Both the position numbers and the translations under genes were made by a program. 64,000 nucleotides of DNA from Copromyces sp. CBS 386.78 (taxonomy: Eukaryota; Ascomycota; Sordariomycetes; Sordariales; Sordariaceae), in contig MU839102.1 in the NCBI GenBank assembly GCA_030685235.1, positions 124,001 to 188,000 on the forward strand. Direction: 5' to 3'. Under the pieces are notes generated by a model. It did no database searches. It saw nothing but the letters and a program-made list of their open reading frames with translations, and had not been told where the DNA came from. Position 1 is the first letter of the stretch. Every line of letters begins with the position of its first letter. Positions 10,919 through 23,561 of this stretch are shown here, in pieces.

Positions 10919-12500
10919 CTACCAATCACTCCTCTCCTTCAACCGACAAACAACCCCCTTACACCGATAAAACCACCTCGAACAAGTCCACCACTTTTCG
11001 TCCTGATCCACCAGCTCGATATCAAACGTCGCAATCAGCGTCGGCACAACCTTGTACAGCTCCATCTGGCTCAGATTCCTCCCCAGACAGATCCTCGACC
11101 CGCCACCAAACGCAATCGACGCCGTCTCAAACAGCCTCATCCGCTCTTTGTACTGCTCATCCGTTTCCCCTCCTCACAACCGTGCCTTTGCAGCCACCTA
11201 TCCGGGTTGAAACCGTCCGCGTCCTCACCAAAGATGCCCTTGTTGCGACCGACAATGTAAGGGTTCATACCGACGCAGCAGCCGCCGGGGACGACGGAGC
11301 CATCGGGCAAGGCCAGACCGGAGCCACCGGCGGGAACGATGCGCTCCATGATCATGGAGATGGCGGGGTGGTAGCGGATGGTTTCGCGGATGACGGCTTA
11401 GAGGTAGGGCATGGCGCGGGCGATGGAGTGAAGGGCGGGTTTGCCCGGTTCGATAATGCCGGGGGCGTTGCGGATGGCGGATTGTAGCTTGGACCAGACG
11501 CGCGGGTCTTTGAGGGAGTAGTAGAAGAGGGCGCGCATGGTGCTGGCGGTTGTGTCGGCGCCGGCGATTACTTGTACGAACGAGAGATTGTTAGCATCAA
11601 GTTTTTCCGATGCTTGGGATTATGGAGAGACAAACAGTTCAAGAGCAGGTATCCAATAATCTGCTTCGCGTCCACAATATCCGGATGAGTAGACATGGAG
11701 TCGATGAAATACTGCAAAAAATCCGGCCTATCCTCCCGGAAGATGTTGTCCTCGCCCTGCTGCAAACGAGCAGTCAACTTGTCAATAGCGACTTTGGTGA
11801 CGTTGGAAATATTAGGAGGCCCCAGGTGGACGACGGGGTCCTTGTCCAGCCAGTAGTCCATCCAGGGCATCTGGCCGCAGATACCGAGATAGTCAATCGA
11901 CGTATCTGCAATGGCGAGCGTGCCGTCAAAGTCACAGCCTTTCTCTATGAAACCAAACTTGGTGCTGAAGGTGACGATGCCGAGGAAGTCCCAGGCGTAG
12001 TAACCGAGCCACTCGCCGAACTCGCACTCTTGCTTGGTATCGACGTAACGTGTCTGGAGGTGGCCGAGGAAGTCGTCCATGACTTGGTCCATGAGCGGTT
12101 CCATGGCTAGGACGCTGGGGACAGAGTAGTGGCGGACCACAGGGCGTTTCATGCGCGCGTGCTCGGCCTTGTTGACCTCGCTGAACATGTGGTAGGTGAT
12201 CTTGCCTCGATCATGGTACTGCTATTTTGGTAAAAGTTGGTCTGTTATTTCGGGTCAGCCCGGTTGTTCAATGCCGTTGTTGTTTCCGGATATACCATCC
12301 TTCTTCCACTTGCCATCAGTACCGTAGATGTTACGAGTGAGCTCAGGATAATCGAGGTCCAGCAGGTTAGGTCCGATCCGGACAACCGGGCCATACTTCT
12401 CATGCAGCTTCTTCATGCGCGAAGCATATTCACCCGCTGTACAAGCGCATATACATACGCTTTCGGACCCAACCCACGCACTCGTCGGGATATCTCAAAC
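10919..12500 (-). pseudogene. cytochrome P450 pseudogene
   Basis: Read on the minus strand, this is a CYP monooxygenase with many landmarks in order: GPKAYVYALVQ, then KKLHEKYGPVVRIGPNLLD, the ITYHMFSEVNKAEHARMKR helix, WLGYYAWDFLG, an I-helix VIAGADTTASTM, the ExxR helix (VIRETIRYHP), FNPDRW and the heme loop FGGGSRICLGRN. It is broken. An in-frame TAA lies at 11398-11400 (MPYL-stop-AVIRE, probably a former CAA). A one-base frameshift lies near the C run at 11167-11170, between the FNPDRW and heme segments. Another frame change sits near 12200-12215 before ITYHMF, and the frame changes again near 12430. The N-terminal membrane anchor is not intact. It may once have partnered the nearby O-methyltransferase, but that is speculation. 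Confidence 0.85.
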
Positions 12501-15500
12501 ACCCAGACCGTTCAAGGGAGCAGCCAGGGTATGCACTGCATACAATCGGCGGAGGGCCCCTTCATTTGGGCCAGAGCAACTTGAATCGAGTGAACAGCAC
12601 AAAAGCGACAAGCGTCATGAACAAGAACGAGGAGGACTTTCTTCACATGTAAGTCTGGATAGGGGTCAAGGACCCTTCTAAGACGACAGTGGTAGCTCAG
12701 CAGCGAAGGCTCGACGAGGATTCGGATATGGATACGCTTGACGATTGTGACCGTAGCCAACTGGAGAGCAGTACTTACAGCACACGGCGGGTATTGGGAG
12801 ATGAAGAGCAGGGTATGGTGAACAGCAACCCGCGGAGTCTCAACACCATTACTGTAACGCAAAGCTTTAGCGTTGATAGAAGTTGAGTGGTCCTATGAAT
12901 GCCTGTTAGCGTTCCAATGGTGAACAGCTCCGTTACATTGGGAAAACAAAGACACTAGTGTTGCAAAAGGCAGCGGAAACGAAAGCCAAGGTAACCCGAG
13001 TGATGGTATCAGGTATTGATTTCATGACAAGGAGATCTTGCCATGCTTAGCGCTCTGGTGCAAAGGGCTGTAACTGCCTAGCAGGCGCGTAGGGGTATCA
13101 TAGTCCGTAAAAATGCTCGTCAAGTGCACAGTGCAGGGGAAAAGGCCAGAAAAAGAAAGAGTCGGTTTGAATGAAAACCATGTAAACGCCGCTTGCCATG
13201 CACAAGCCAATATAGTCCTCCCCACCCACGAGCCTCGAAAGCTGTCGTTTAGCTTGCTTGCGGACGTCTGCCGTCGTTATTGCTGTTTCCAGCAGCGTCG
13301 CACGTAGACCAGAAAACGGAGGGTTGCTCGGGACTTCCGCGGTTCCTGACACTACCCCTCTTCCTTCTCTTCGCATCGGACTCTTTGGCATAGTCTTCCG
13401 GTAGTCCACCCCTTCTTCGTTTCCCTAGGGGTTGCGTAGCTCTGACATCGAGCCTTCTTGGGACCATTGCCTCCTCTTGAAGCATCAGGATGCCATTGAT
13501 GATGACGAGTCCATGCGTGCCGGCTCCCTTCAACTGGTGGCGGACACGGAAAGTTCTTCCGCTGCTGACCAGGTCACGTCTTTAGATTTGGCAATCCTTG
13601 CGTGTTCTTGTATCAGCGAATGCGTCTTGTCGCTCTAGAGACGGCGGTCTGCGGCTTGTCCTTGATGGATGATACCGGACGGGCCAAGTACTTTGTCGGT
13701 CCTGGCTTCCATCTTCATACCCGTCTGTCGCAGTTATTCGTCCATATCCTCCTCGTCGGCCAGAAGAGCCTCTAGAATGTCTTGAGCGGAGAGAGGTGTT
13801 TGTCTCGAGTTCTTGATAGGTTTGCTTATGATGATGGCGAGAATGAGTTGGCTCTGCTGTGGTTGGAGAGTGAGATATTGCATTCAGGACATGGTTGAAT
13901 GAGAACAGCAGTTACTTACTATGTGATTTCGAGTGAGTGTTTGGGAGTAAGTCCAGACACTTGGCTGCCAGAATTGATATTTGGCCCAGACTCTCCTGGT
14001 CCTTGATTTGACGGGCGTGCGAGAACTGCCCAGAAGGTTCAAGAACGGACGTGGAGAAAAGCCCAAGACCCATGATCCGGAAACACAAGCAAGCTGGATC
14101 CAATACAATTGATGCGCTTGTTCGGTATAGAAGGTTCAAGAGGATACAAGAATAGGAAAGGCGAAGTTCTCAATCATGCCGGGAAAAAGAATTACGTAGT
14201 TGGAGAAATGAAAGAAGAGAGAATGCGAAATCCGACGCAACGTGGTAGCAGGTAACATGGACGAGAAGGAGAGGATCGACTGTTTATAATCGTCGCAACG
14301 AGAAAGGTAGAGGCAGTCGTCCATGTCAGTTGATCGAGATGCCCCTGAGGGCTTGTGTTGTCGATGCGGCGTAGCTTGGCCCATTTTCTAGGTAGCCCAC
14401 TCTGAAGAGGCGTATTAGTATCAAGAGTTCAAGATGGTGACAGTTGATGTTTTGGTAAGAGATGCCGAGGTTCCGCTGCTCAGGTGGGGGTGACTCAGTT
14501 TGAAGTCAGTACTAATGTGGGGCTCATTCCGTGTTAGTGGTCATTGAGGGGAGTGTTGCCTGCTGTGCCTGGAGCAGTCCAGGCAGAACATCCCATCAAG
14601 CCTAGCGCATCGAAATTGCCCATCTAAGCTTGAATGGCATTGTAGACACCTCACCGACATGTGATACAGCTAACGCGAAACATGTTCTAGGTTCCTCTGA
14701 CGGAAGGAAGAGGGCAGCAATCCAGGCTGGTGCACTATGCTACATTGGCTTTGCTTGTTACTTCTTGTTGTTATGCAAAGTATGCTAGCTAGCTAGATTC
14801 GTCTTGAGAGTCTTGACGAGCAGTCTTGCGAGTCTGGAGATGGTGTCGGTTGCTTGCTTGCAACGAAATGAGTGCTGTTTGATGTGACAGTCGGTTCGGG
14901 TTGAGAAAGAAACATAAGAGGAAGGGAAACGATATTAATAAATATACATCATGTGGCTCTTTGATATTACTTCTTCGTACTCTTTTTTCTTGTCCCCCCA
15001 ATTCTTTTGTATATTCCGTTGACTATGGTGCTCTATTTATACCGTTTTAAATTTCCTTACCAAGAGAAGAAATGAGGCTTTTGAGGATGTCTTTTATTAC
15101 ATCCAGATATTTCGTTCCGGTGATGACCGTCTTCATTCTTTTATGTCTCCCTGCTAGACAGCCCATCCTGATAAGCGAACACCTTACCCGAGTAATCACA
15201 GCTGCTTGACATTGTAGGTATGCGAGTCAGCGGATAATATCGAGAGCGAATGTACATACATTCGGTCAGGTCTTGCATGTGTAGTGGTATATTATATGGA
15301 CAAGGCGGTGAAGGAGCTGAAGGAGCTGAATGGCTTGGCATCTTGTCATTCATGTGCAACCTCTCACTCAAGACTCGGGGTCCTATACCCGAATGAACGA
15401 ACGAACGAACGGAAAGCGCCGCAGGGCGGTAAAGGTGGTAGGGTGGCGAGGGCGGTGAGACGGTCCAATCCAGTCGTTGACAACTTTTATTAAACGGTCA

Positions 15501-17640
15501 GAGGGATGACAGAACTATCGGAGTTCTACGGCCGCCGAGTGTCGTTGTCCTCGGGTTCGGGAGTGGCTGGCCTCGGGTGTCGTTGTCGACGGCGAACCGC
15601 CCTAACCGCCGGGCCCACCCGCCAGGGCCATAGCTTCGCTTAGCGGGACTCTACGGACTACGGGTTGAGATCTGATACATCTTGGCCCGGGGCCCGGCGG
15701 CTCTAGCGGTACATGTTCGTATTCGACTATGTATTAAACTATTTGGGCTTCCGTACAATCTAACCCTGGTTTGTTTGTTAGTCTGGTACAAAAAACGCCT
15801 ATTTCTACTCTCGAACTACTAAAAGTAGAAAAGAATTCAAGCTTCGAGCGGACGGGTGCTGTAGAGGGGACTGCTCTCTTATATCTTTCTATCTTGGAGG
15901 CCTTAAATGAAGACGGAAAGAGGTATTAGAGGCTTCTGTGGCGTTTTTAACCCTTGCCATTGTCCCATGATGCTTCAAACGGAGGCTAGTTTCTCTTTTT
16001 GAAGGCCAATGAGAGCTCCAAATCTCCCCTGCTCAACCCTTGCCCGAAGAACCAAACTAACAAACAAACCAGTATTGTATTGTATATCGACGAAATGGTC
16101 AATGGAGAGAGGTTGAATACTTGACGCTGACGGGTTCCCGCCGCAAACCAATCTCAATCCCGAGAAAAAGAGGACGAGATTCCCTCCTACAGTACATAAG
16201 TAGACTTAGTGTACAGTGGTTAATAAGGGGTTAGATACTATGTCGATACCTACTTACCACCCCCACCACCCGATAGTCTTCTAGACCCCTGAGAACAAAT
16301 TGAACCCCTCGAAACCCGCAGGACAACACATGTGTACTGCTGGGCTGGATGTATCAGGGTTGGCGGCTGTTGGGCGAACATGGGATCATTTCTTGGTCAT
16401 ATGGTCGATGTGGAAATCTCCTCTTTCCCGCGGATCTGGATGAAATCTGGATGCCGCCATAGGTAGGCAGAAAGGGCAAAGTAGTGTAGTGTAGGAGTGT
16501 AGGTTGTCGCCAACTGGACGGTGGATGGAGAGATGGAGAGGATGGGGAATGGATTATCAATGGATATCTTTTTCTCCATGATGGGGTTTTTCGGTTTTGG
16601 CAATGCTTGGAGGAGGCTGGATGGTTCGAATTGGTTACCGCTGGTTTGAGACCATCACCTTGGGATCTTGTGTTTTCACACACGTGTAGACGTCTCCAGC
16701 AGCGGTGTTCTCCAGCTTTTTCACCTAGTCCCGTGCCAGTCTGGCGAGAGGCGATCTCTAAAAGTGGCTCGTCTTGGCCATCTGTACACTAAATGTGGGG
16801 AGAGAAAAAGAGGTCATAACGTATCAGATTTTGCACGCGGAATGCAATGACCGGGGGTCTTGGACGTCTAGACTCTTTCCATTCAGAGACAAATCGCACG
16901 GGTTGTTCCTGGAGGAAAAGCAAAAGGGTATGCCGCACCCTCCGTCCGCCTCTTCCAGGCTTTGACCTAACATGTTGACCCCCGCCAGTCTTGCCAATTC
17001 TTGTTGTTGCTGCTCTTGTTGCCGTCTTCGGGTCCGGGATTCGGTCACTGCACCCGGGCGTTGCAAGGACGAATTATTGTTAAGCAGTAGTCTAACATAT
17101 TACATGCATACTTACCTAGAAGCAGACATCATGACTCCCGCGTAACTTACATTATTGTATAGGTGCAGTTGCAGTAAGGCATCGTAGTTGTAGGTAGGTA
17201 CCTAGGCAAAGACCTCCCAGATGAGGACGTGGGTACTCCACCCCTGTCATTCTCAAACATGGCGGGCTTTGCACGGTGCAGTGTCATGGAGGTGACGGCC
17301 CTGAAAAGCGCATGGGGAGGAACCACTTTCCAGCAAGCACTCAATGTACACTACCTCTAGGCGCCCCACTTGGGAGCCAGCGCCCGACCCGCCCCGGCCA
17401 GGGCACTGGACCTGCGCTGTTCCGCCATCCATCTTGCGCTGCACCGGGCATCCACCATCCACGCTGCTTCCCCTTACGCAAGCGCACTACCTCAACCTGA
17501 AGTAATCCCAAGGCGCGGCCCCTTGGACACACCACACAATTGTCCTCCTTTTGACTCTTTCCATCATCAAGTTGCTTCTCCTTTGTTATCCTGCCCAACC
17601 CTCCCTCAACGACGACCCGGTTCCAAGAGATAGAAAGTGC
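12501..17640. other. long stretch without a supported gene
   Basis: About 5 kb. Between 13.2 and 14.1 kb the minus strand has two adjacent open frames (13249-13533 and 13912-14139) separated by plausible splice signals, with Arg/Ser-rich and Lys/Arg-rich composition. Neither has a clear ATG-to-stop model or a recognised domain, so this may be a decayed or orphan gene. Short simple motifs are present (GCTAGCTAGCTAG near 14785, a GAAC tandem near 15394-15410). I found no tRNA, rRNA or transposon ends here. Confidence 0.4.
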
Positions 17641-18212
17641 CAACACCCGACTCTACACTACAATCATCTCATCCGACCGTCTCCTGTCGTCGTCGTCGTC
17701 GTCCGGGTTCACAGACACCTTGGCGGCCCAGCCCACTCTCCACTAACAAACAAGCCGCCTTTCTTTCGTCCGACCTCCGCGACTGCAACCCGCGCGACTC
17801 CTATCACGATCGATATCTACGGTAATCTCGATTTCTGTTTGCCTTGGTCTCACAGACACCCGTTAGGCACACCGACGCACTGCCTGTTCCGTGTGTCGAG
17901 GAGTCCAAAAAGGGGTTGCCGCAAACCGATTCGTTATTCACACCAACCACATTGCCGGCTAGTGTATCCATATCTCTCGTTACCCTCGGTAAACCACCGA
18001 CCTCAACATTGCAACTGCCGCCGAACTTGGAATATCAACAGTACACTTGTCAGGCAGTCGAATTAATTTCCAAAAAGTCCTGACTACGACCCGGTACCGC
18101 TTCTGAGCCCCAATATATCTGTTGGCTGGGCATCACGACTTGCGCCCTCGATTAAATACGGGGATCCACCAGCCATTCCGACATACAGCGTGGGACATAC
18201 GCACTCGTCATC
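17641..18212 (+). promoter_or_regulatory. probable promoter and leader of the Cdc4-like gene
   Basis: Pyrimidine-rich, GTCGTC-repeat containing sequence (about 17686-17702) upstream of the Cdc4-like ATG. Its C/T-rich composition, scattered CAAC motifs and lack of a domain-bearing frame suit a fungal promoter or 5' leader. The transcription start cannot be placed from sequence. Confidence 0.35.
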
Positions 18213-20409
18213 ATGTCGCCGTACGGAAAGCATCAGAGTATCTCTGAAAGGAGAGGCAGTATCCTCGGGGAAGAGTTGTCGCTCAACACACACAGCGCCA
18301 AACTTGCGCAACAACATCGCCCACAACCACCACTAACACCATTAGGCATGAACCCATCTGCCGACTTCAATCAACAACTCTCAGCCGGCTCACCGCCACC
18401 ACCTCCCACCCCAGCGGCATCTCCCGGCCCATCACAAACCCAGCCGGACTGGAGTAACGTGGAAGAGGATGAAAGCATAGTCTTGTCCCTAATGCGGGAG
18501 ACTTTCCTCAAGGCTACCACCACGGAGAAAAAGCGAATACTCGAGGACATTGTGAATATGTGCAACAGCCAACAGCTGAGCTTTATTCTTCAACTTGTCA
18601 GCCCGCGTTTGAAAAAGGACCCAATGATGAGCCTGCCCGATGAGTTGTGTTTAAGGGTAAGTTCTGCCTCTGTCGTCTCGAGTGTACAGCCAGGTTGTTA
18701 ACCCCAAGTCAGATTCTGTCATTTATCGACGACCCCAAGGACCTTGCAAGAGCTTCTCAGGTGTCTCGCAGGTGGCGGGACCTAGTGAGCGACGACATGA
18801 CATGGAAGAACTTGTGTTTGAAGCACGACTATCAGCGTAGGCTATCTGAGGTACAAACTTCGACGCAGTACTCCAATTTCCTCCGGCCAGACCCTACGAG
18901 CAGCTTTTACCAGCCCTACAGTGCCCCCGCGACCTCTGTTACTTTCGACGACGCATTCAGCCTGCGGAGGCCCAGGTCATACAAGTCGCACTTCAAACAA
19001 CGATATCTCGTGGACGCCGCCTGGAGGACAGGGGGCCGCAACATAACGAAAAACATTACCCAGGAAGGTGGTGTAGTCACCAGTCTCCATCTTACCAAGA
19101 AGTACATCATTGTAGCTCTCGACAACACCAAGATCCACGTGTTCGACACGGAAGGAAACGAACTACGAACACTCAGGGGCCACATGATGGGCGTTTGGGC
19201 CATGGTTCCTTGGGACGACGTCTTGGTCAGTGGTGGCTGTGACAGAGATGTTCGTGTGTGGGATTTGACGACAGGGTAAGTTGGATCAGTTTTCTTTCCA
19301 GAGAGTATCAGGACACCCTGCTGACACATGTACCCAGTGTCTGCATGCATACTCTCCGTGGACATACGTCCACTGTCAGATGCCTCAAGATGTCGGACGC
19401 GAATACTGCCATCTCCGGATCCAGGGATACGACCCTTCGAGTCTGGGACATCAGGAACGGCGTGTGCCGAAACGTGCTCGTCGGCCACCAAGCTAGTGTG
19501 AGGTGTTTGGAGATCCATGGCGACATTGTTGTTTCGGGAAGTTACGACACCACCGCCAAGGTCTGGAGTATTTCGGAGGGCCGCTGCCTACATACACTTT
19601 CGGGTCACTACAGCCAGATTTACGCGATCGCCTTTGATGGCTACCGTGTGGCAACCGGAAGCTTGGACACCAGCGTGAGGATCTGGAACGCCGCTACTGG
19701 GTAAGTCATACTGCTCGCCTTTTTGCCCCCCTACTCACATGCTCTTGTGCTGACACCGAGTCTAGTGAATGCCAAGCGGTTCTACAAGGTCACACGTCTT
19801 TGGTCGGACAACTGCAAATGCGTGGTGGCACCCTCGTCACCGGTGGTAGTGATGGCTCGGTCAGAGTCTGGTCATTGGAAAAAATGTGCCCTATCCATCG
19901 CCTTGCGGCTCACGATAATAGCGTCACAAGCTTGCAGTTTGACGACACGCGGATTGTCAGTGGTGGCAGTGATGGACGGGTTAAGGTCTGGGATCTCAAG
20001 ACTGGCCAGCTTGTCCGTGAGCTTATCTCTCAGGGAGAGGCTGTCTGGCGTGTTGCCTTTGAGGCTGAGAAATGCGTGGCAATGGCGCTGAGGAACAGTA
20101 GGACGGTTATGGAGGTGAGAAATCGCGATATCCCGGTGCGATCCGTTGTTTAGCTGCTAACGAAGATGATAATAGGTTTGGTCGTTCTCCCCGCCCGAAG
20201 ATGTTTTTCTCGATCGACACGAGCGACAACCATTTACCCTCACGCCGCGACCGACTATCGAAGCACCCGTTCCCGAAAGACCGTCAAGTGCGATGGATGA
20301 TAGCCTGATAGGAAACGGAATGCAGGATGTGGACATGCCCGATGCCGGCCCTGCCACGGCTCCTCTTCGACCAAACGCATCGTTCTTTCAAGCATCCAGG
20401 GGGGCTTGA
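18213..20409 (+). CDS. cdc4: Cdc4/Fbw7-type F-box WD40 protein (SCF substrate receptor)
   Basis: Five exons, 18213-18656, 18713-19275, 19338-19700, 19766-20114 and 20176-20409, join in frame to 650 residues. The order is a Pro/Ser-rich N-terminus, a dimerisation-like helix (TTTEKKRILEDIVNMCNSQQ), and an F-box (MSLPDELCLRILSFIDDP, about residues 140-185) that would bind Skp1. A beta-propeller of eight WD40 blades follows (about 270-575), with LRGH, LVGH, LSGH, LQGH and VRVWDL-type repeats. Eight blades fit Cdc4/Fbw7 better than the seven of Met30 or beta-TrCP. Family role: recognition of phosphodegrons for SCF ubiquitin ligase, with CDK-inhibitor-type targets. Exon junctions fall at blade edges with phase-2 GG|GT donors. 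The C-terminal tail is acidic and disordered. Orthology to Cdc4 is inferred from architecture. Confidence 0.9.
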
Positions 20410-23400
20410 AACTAAAGAGGAGGGCACACACAAACCTTTCGGGCACAAGATCGCATCGGCAATCATCGTTGACGGAATATTAACGGGCCTATCTCGATAG
20501 GTCATCCGTGACGAGTTGCCAAACTTCCTTCTGACGGGGATGAAGCCAACTCGAGAATTGGATGTTAGGACAGTTCTCGACCACCAGATATTTCTCTACT
20601 CACACAACCACACAACCCATCGCCTTCCTTTAATATACCCAACGATACAATTCCGCGCATTGGTTGGCGAAAGTCGGATGAATCAAAGACCAGCGGAAAG
20701 CGCAGCTAGGGATTTTGAGTAGCGCGCGGCGTCAGCCGACGATATCGAATATCAATGGATGCGGGTTCTTCGCGGGGAGCATTGCTATGGCGTTGACACA
20801 CACTTGAGGGTTTCAAGCACACACACGCACACGCACACACACACACACACACGCATTCGCACAGGCAGAACAACGGACTCAGCATTCATCTTTTTTTACT
20901 TTTCTTTTTATCTCGTCGTCTCTCTTGTTCTTTATATCTTTGTCTCAAGAAACGCAACGCAGCTGGAGGACAGACGGACAGACAAGCGGGCACGGGAGCA
21001 GACAGACGAGATGCGAGAGCCCTTCGACAAGCGGATGGGCACTTACTTGGCATTAGTTGGATGTGGGAACGGGACAATATACTTTGTTCAGGAACTTGTG
21101 CATTCTCACCTCGCTACACTACCGCAACCGGACTTTAAAGACACTGAAAGAGACGGACGACGTCACTCAACGATGCCTTACATCTTACATCTTCCTGTTT
21201 TTTGATTGCTCAAAGTACGCATATTATTCTGTTTTTAACATGGCTCATATGCGTCCTTCCCGTACTTATTCTAGTACGTCATGCTATGTTTTATTGCAAG
21301 ATAGGATACTATACCCACTTGTCTATATACCTTAGCTACTTGTTCATGAGACGGGCAGATCAGACAAGGAGGCGGATGGATGCAAGGCATTCACAGGCAG
21401 AGAGACTTATTCAGACCTGAACAAAGGTCAATTGATTGTTAGGTGTTGCTGTCAAGAGACTGTATAGATAGTAATTGGATTAGTGCGAGTTACGACAGAA
21501 GAGAATTCTGCAGCTAGAGGTTAATGAAGAATTGCACGACGGATTTGTTTACTCTCATGATTACCATCTGCCATCGGCACAGGCTGTTGTTGTGATGTTT
21601 CCTCGATACCTACTGTGAAATTGCCCAGGTGAGCTTGGGTTTGTTGGCGTCATGATGGTCATTGTTTTGTTATAGCTATTTGTTTACTGACGGGGACTGA
21701 CGATGTGTAGTAGTGACAACAAGGAGGCCATACGCAGTGGGAGTCACGGAGGAGTCCACCACGGAATGAATGTCCACGGGGGCGATGCGCGGAGTCGATG
21801 TATCAAGCGTGTATATCGAAGTCCTCACAGTTTAGTTTCTCTCTCATCCAATCGCACATCGATGCGTTCCAGAAAACATCCATGTATGTGGAATGGAATA
21901 CTGATTTGGTCGTTAGTGTGGTTCTTCGGCCATGCATGGGTTGAATAGGGAAGATATGGAGCTCTCATTGCCCCTCTTACGACAGAAAGAAACTGGCTCC
22001 TGGGCCTCTGTTTGAGGCGGCATGGGACGATGAGTGACGAGGGTTTTAAGATGTCACAGGAGCCTCTCATGCCTCTCCATCTCCTTCGAAATTTCTATAA
22101 CTCAAAAAGACCGGAAGATATCAGTCCACGGCACCCATCCGCTAGAAGCCCGAGTGCCTTTTCCATTGTCAGTAGTAAAAATGTGTGTGTTTTTGTATCG
22201 AGCTAACGCACAAACCGGGCTGGAAGGCTGGATTTATTGTATGCCCAGCTTCAAGTGCATGTCCTCTCGTTGTTAATTCTAATCATCGGTAGGTTTGCGA
22301 TGTTGTTGCGTTGATGATGGATGACAAGACGTCGCCGAACCGGACCCGGCCTCTACTCCAAACTGCCCTGCCCTGGTGAGTCTGGATTCTTGGCGTCATT
22401 TGAAGTTCGTGACGGACACTCATGTTATGACGAGGGGGAGGCTATTCGCAGTTGAAGTCCACTGTGAAAGTCCACAATGCGGTGGTGTATCGAAGCGAGT
22501 TCTAACAACCGTCGCAGACATCCGGAAAATATATATCTTAGTACATGTGTAGTTGATTACAGTTACCTGCATGTTGTAGTGGTAAGAAAACTGGTAAGCA
22601 ATCGTTCCCGATTGAGTTTAAGAGTTCGTGAGGCAAAGCAGCGGCGCTGCGGCGGTTGCTGGGTGGGGCATTCCGGAATGTCAAACTCCATTTTTGATGG
22701 GGTTCGTGATGGAGTCGATGGGATGACGGCAAAGGCTCGAAGGGCGATTTCAGATATCTGAGAAATCTCCAACAGACTTTCGTTTCCCCACCCGATCCCT
22801 GCCCTGCCAAACTCAGTTAGCGCCTTAGGTATACATTCCGAATAATCGATGCCGTGCTAAGCTTCTGCTCAACACTCGTTCGCCTCGAACCCCTGTCTGT
22901 GGACCTTTTTTGACGTTTCTTGCCCCTTCCCCTCCATCTTCCTCCAAAGCTCCTCGACCGCGACGAGGGAGATCCATCTAATTTTTTGACAGCGTCAAAC
23001 CGAGCTCCGGAGAACGGCCGGCACGGCATATCCTCTTTCGAGCCAGGTACCTTTCGTACCTCTAGGGAGATTCTATCGCGTCAGTACCTGCCATGTCAAG
23101 CTTCTCTGATAGCAACCTGAAGCGGAGACGGCAGACGGGAGCTCCTGCAGTAAAAGTACAGCTGGGGGGCCTGCTAGAAAAACCCCCCGCGGCCACAGCT
23201 TAACACACCACGTACCCGACGATACCCTATCGGTGCTGGTGCCCTGTGAGCCGTTCCCATCTCCAATTGTTCCCTGACGTGCTGCCTGTGTGGTGCACAC
23301 CTGCCCGGGCTCACCGGGCTGCCCGCACCCAGTCCCTGCCCTGCCGCTGCCGCTGCCGCGCTGGCTCGCCCGCCTACCTCTACTAGTACCCCCAAGGATT

Positions 23401-23561
23401 TTCAGTTTGCCAGTTTGCTTTTGCTCAGTCGTCCCGCCGTCTCGTCCCTCACTCTGCACTCATCCATCCATCTCCGCTTCTCCTTCTCTCCCGTCCGTCA
23501 TTCACCCCCAACTTCTCTTTGCAACGGAATTCCCAGAAAAGAGGGAGACACATAATCCAAA
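20410..23561. other. intergenic, 3.1 kb, no supported gene
   Basis: Contains a CA microsatellite (listed separately) and several frames of 60-150 codons with no domain. The last few hundred bases are C-rich and probably form the promoter of the pyruvate dehydrogenase gene. No RNA gene or transposon ends recognised. Confidence 0.5.
20817..20854. repeat. CA microsatellite
   Basis: An interrupted run of CA dinucleotides with a few CG/CACG interruptions, 3' of the Cdc4-like gene. A candidate length-polymorphic marker. Confidence 0.9.

Noticed and set aside
13249..14139. two adjacent minus-strand frames with possible splice sites
   Set aside because: No ATG in a good place, no domain, and alternative frames look equally plausible; kept only as a note in the gap entry.
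20759..21205. 148-codon frame over the CA microsatellite
   Set aside because: The frame is sustained by the repeat and low-complexity sequence; no domain.
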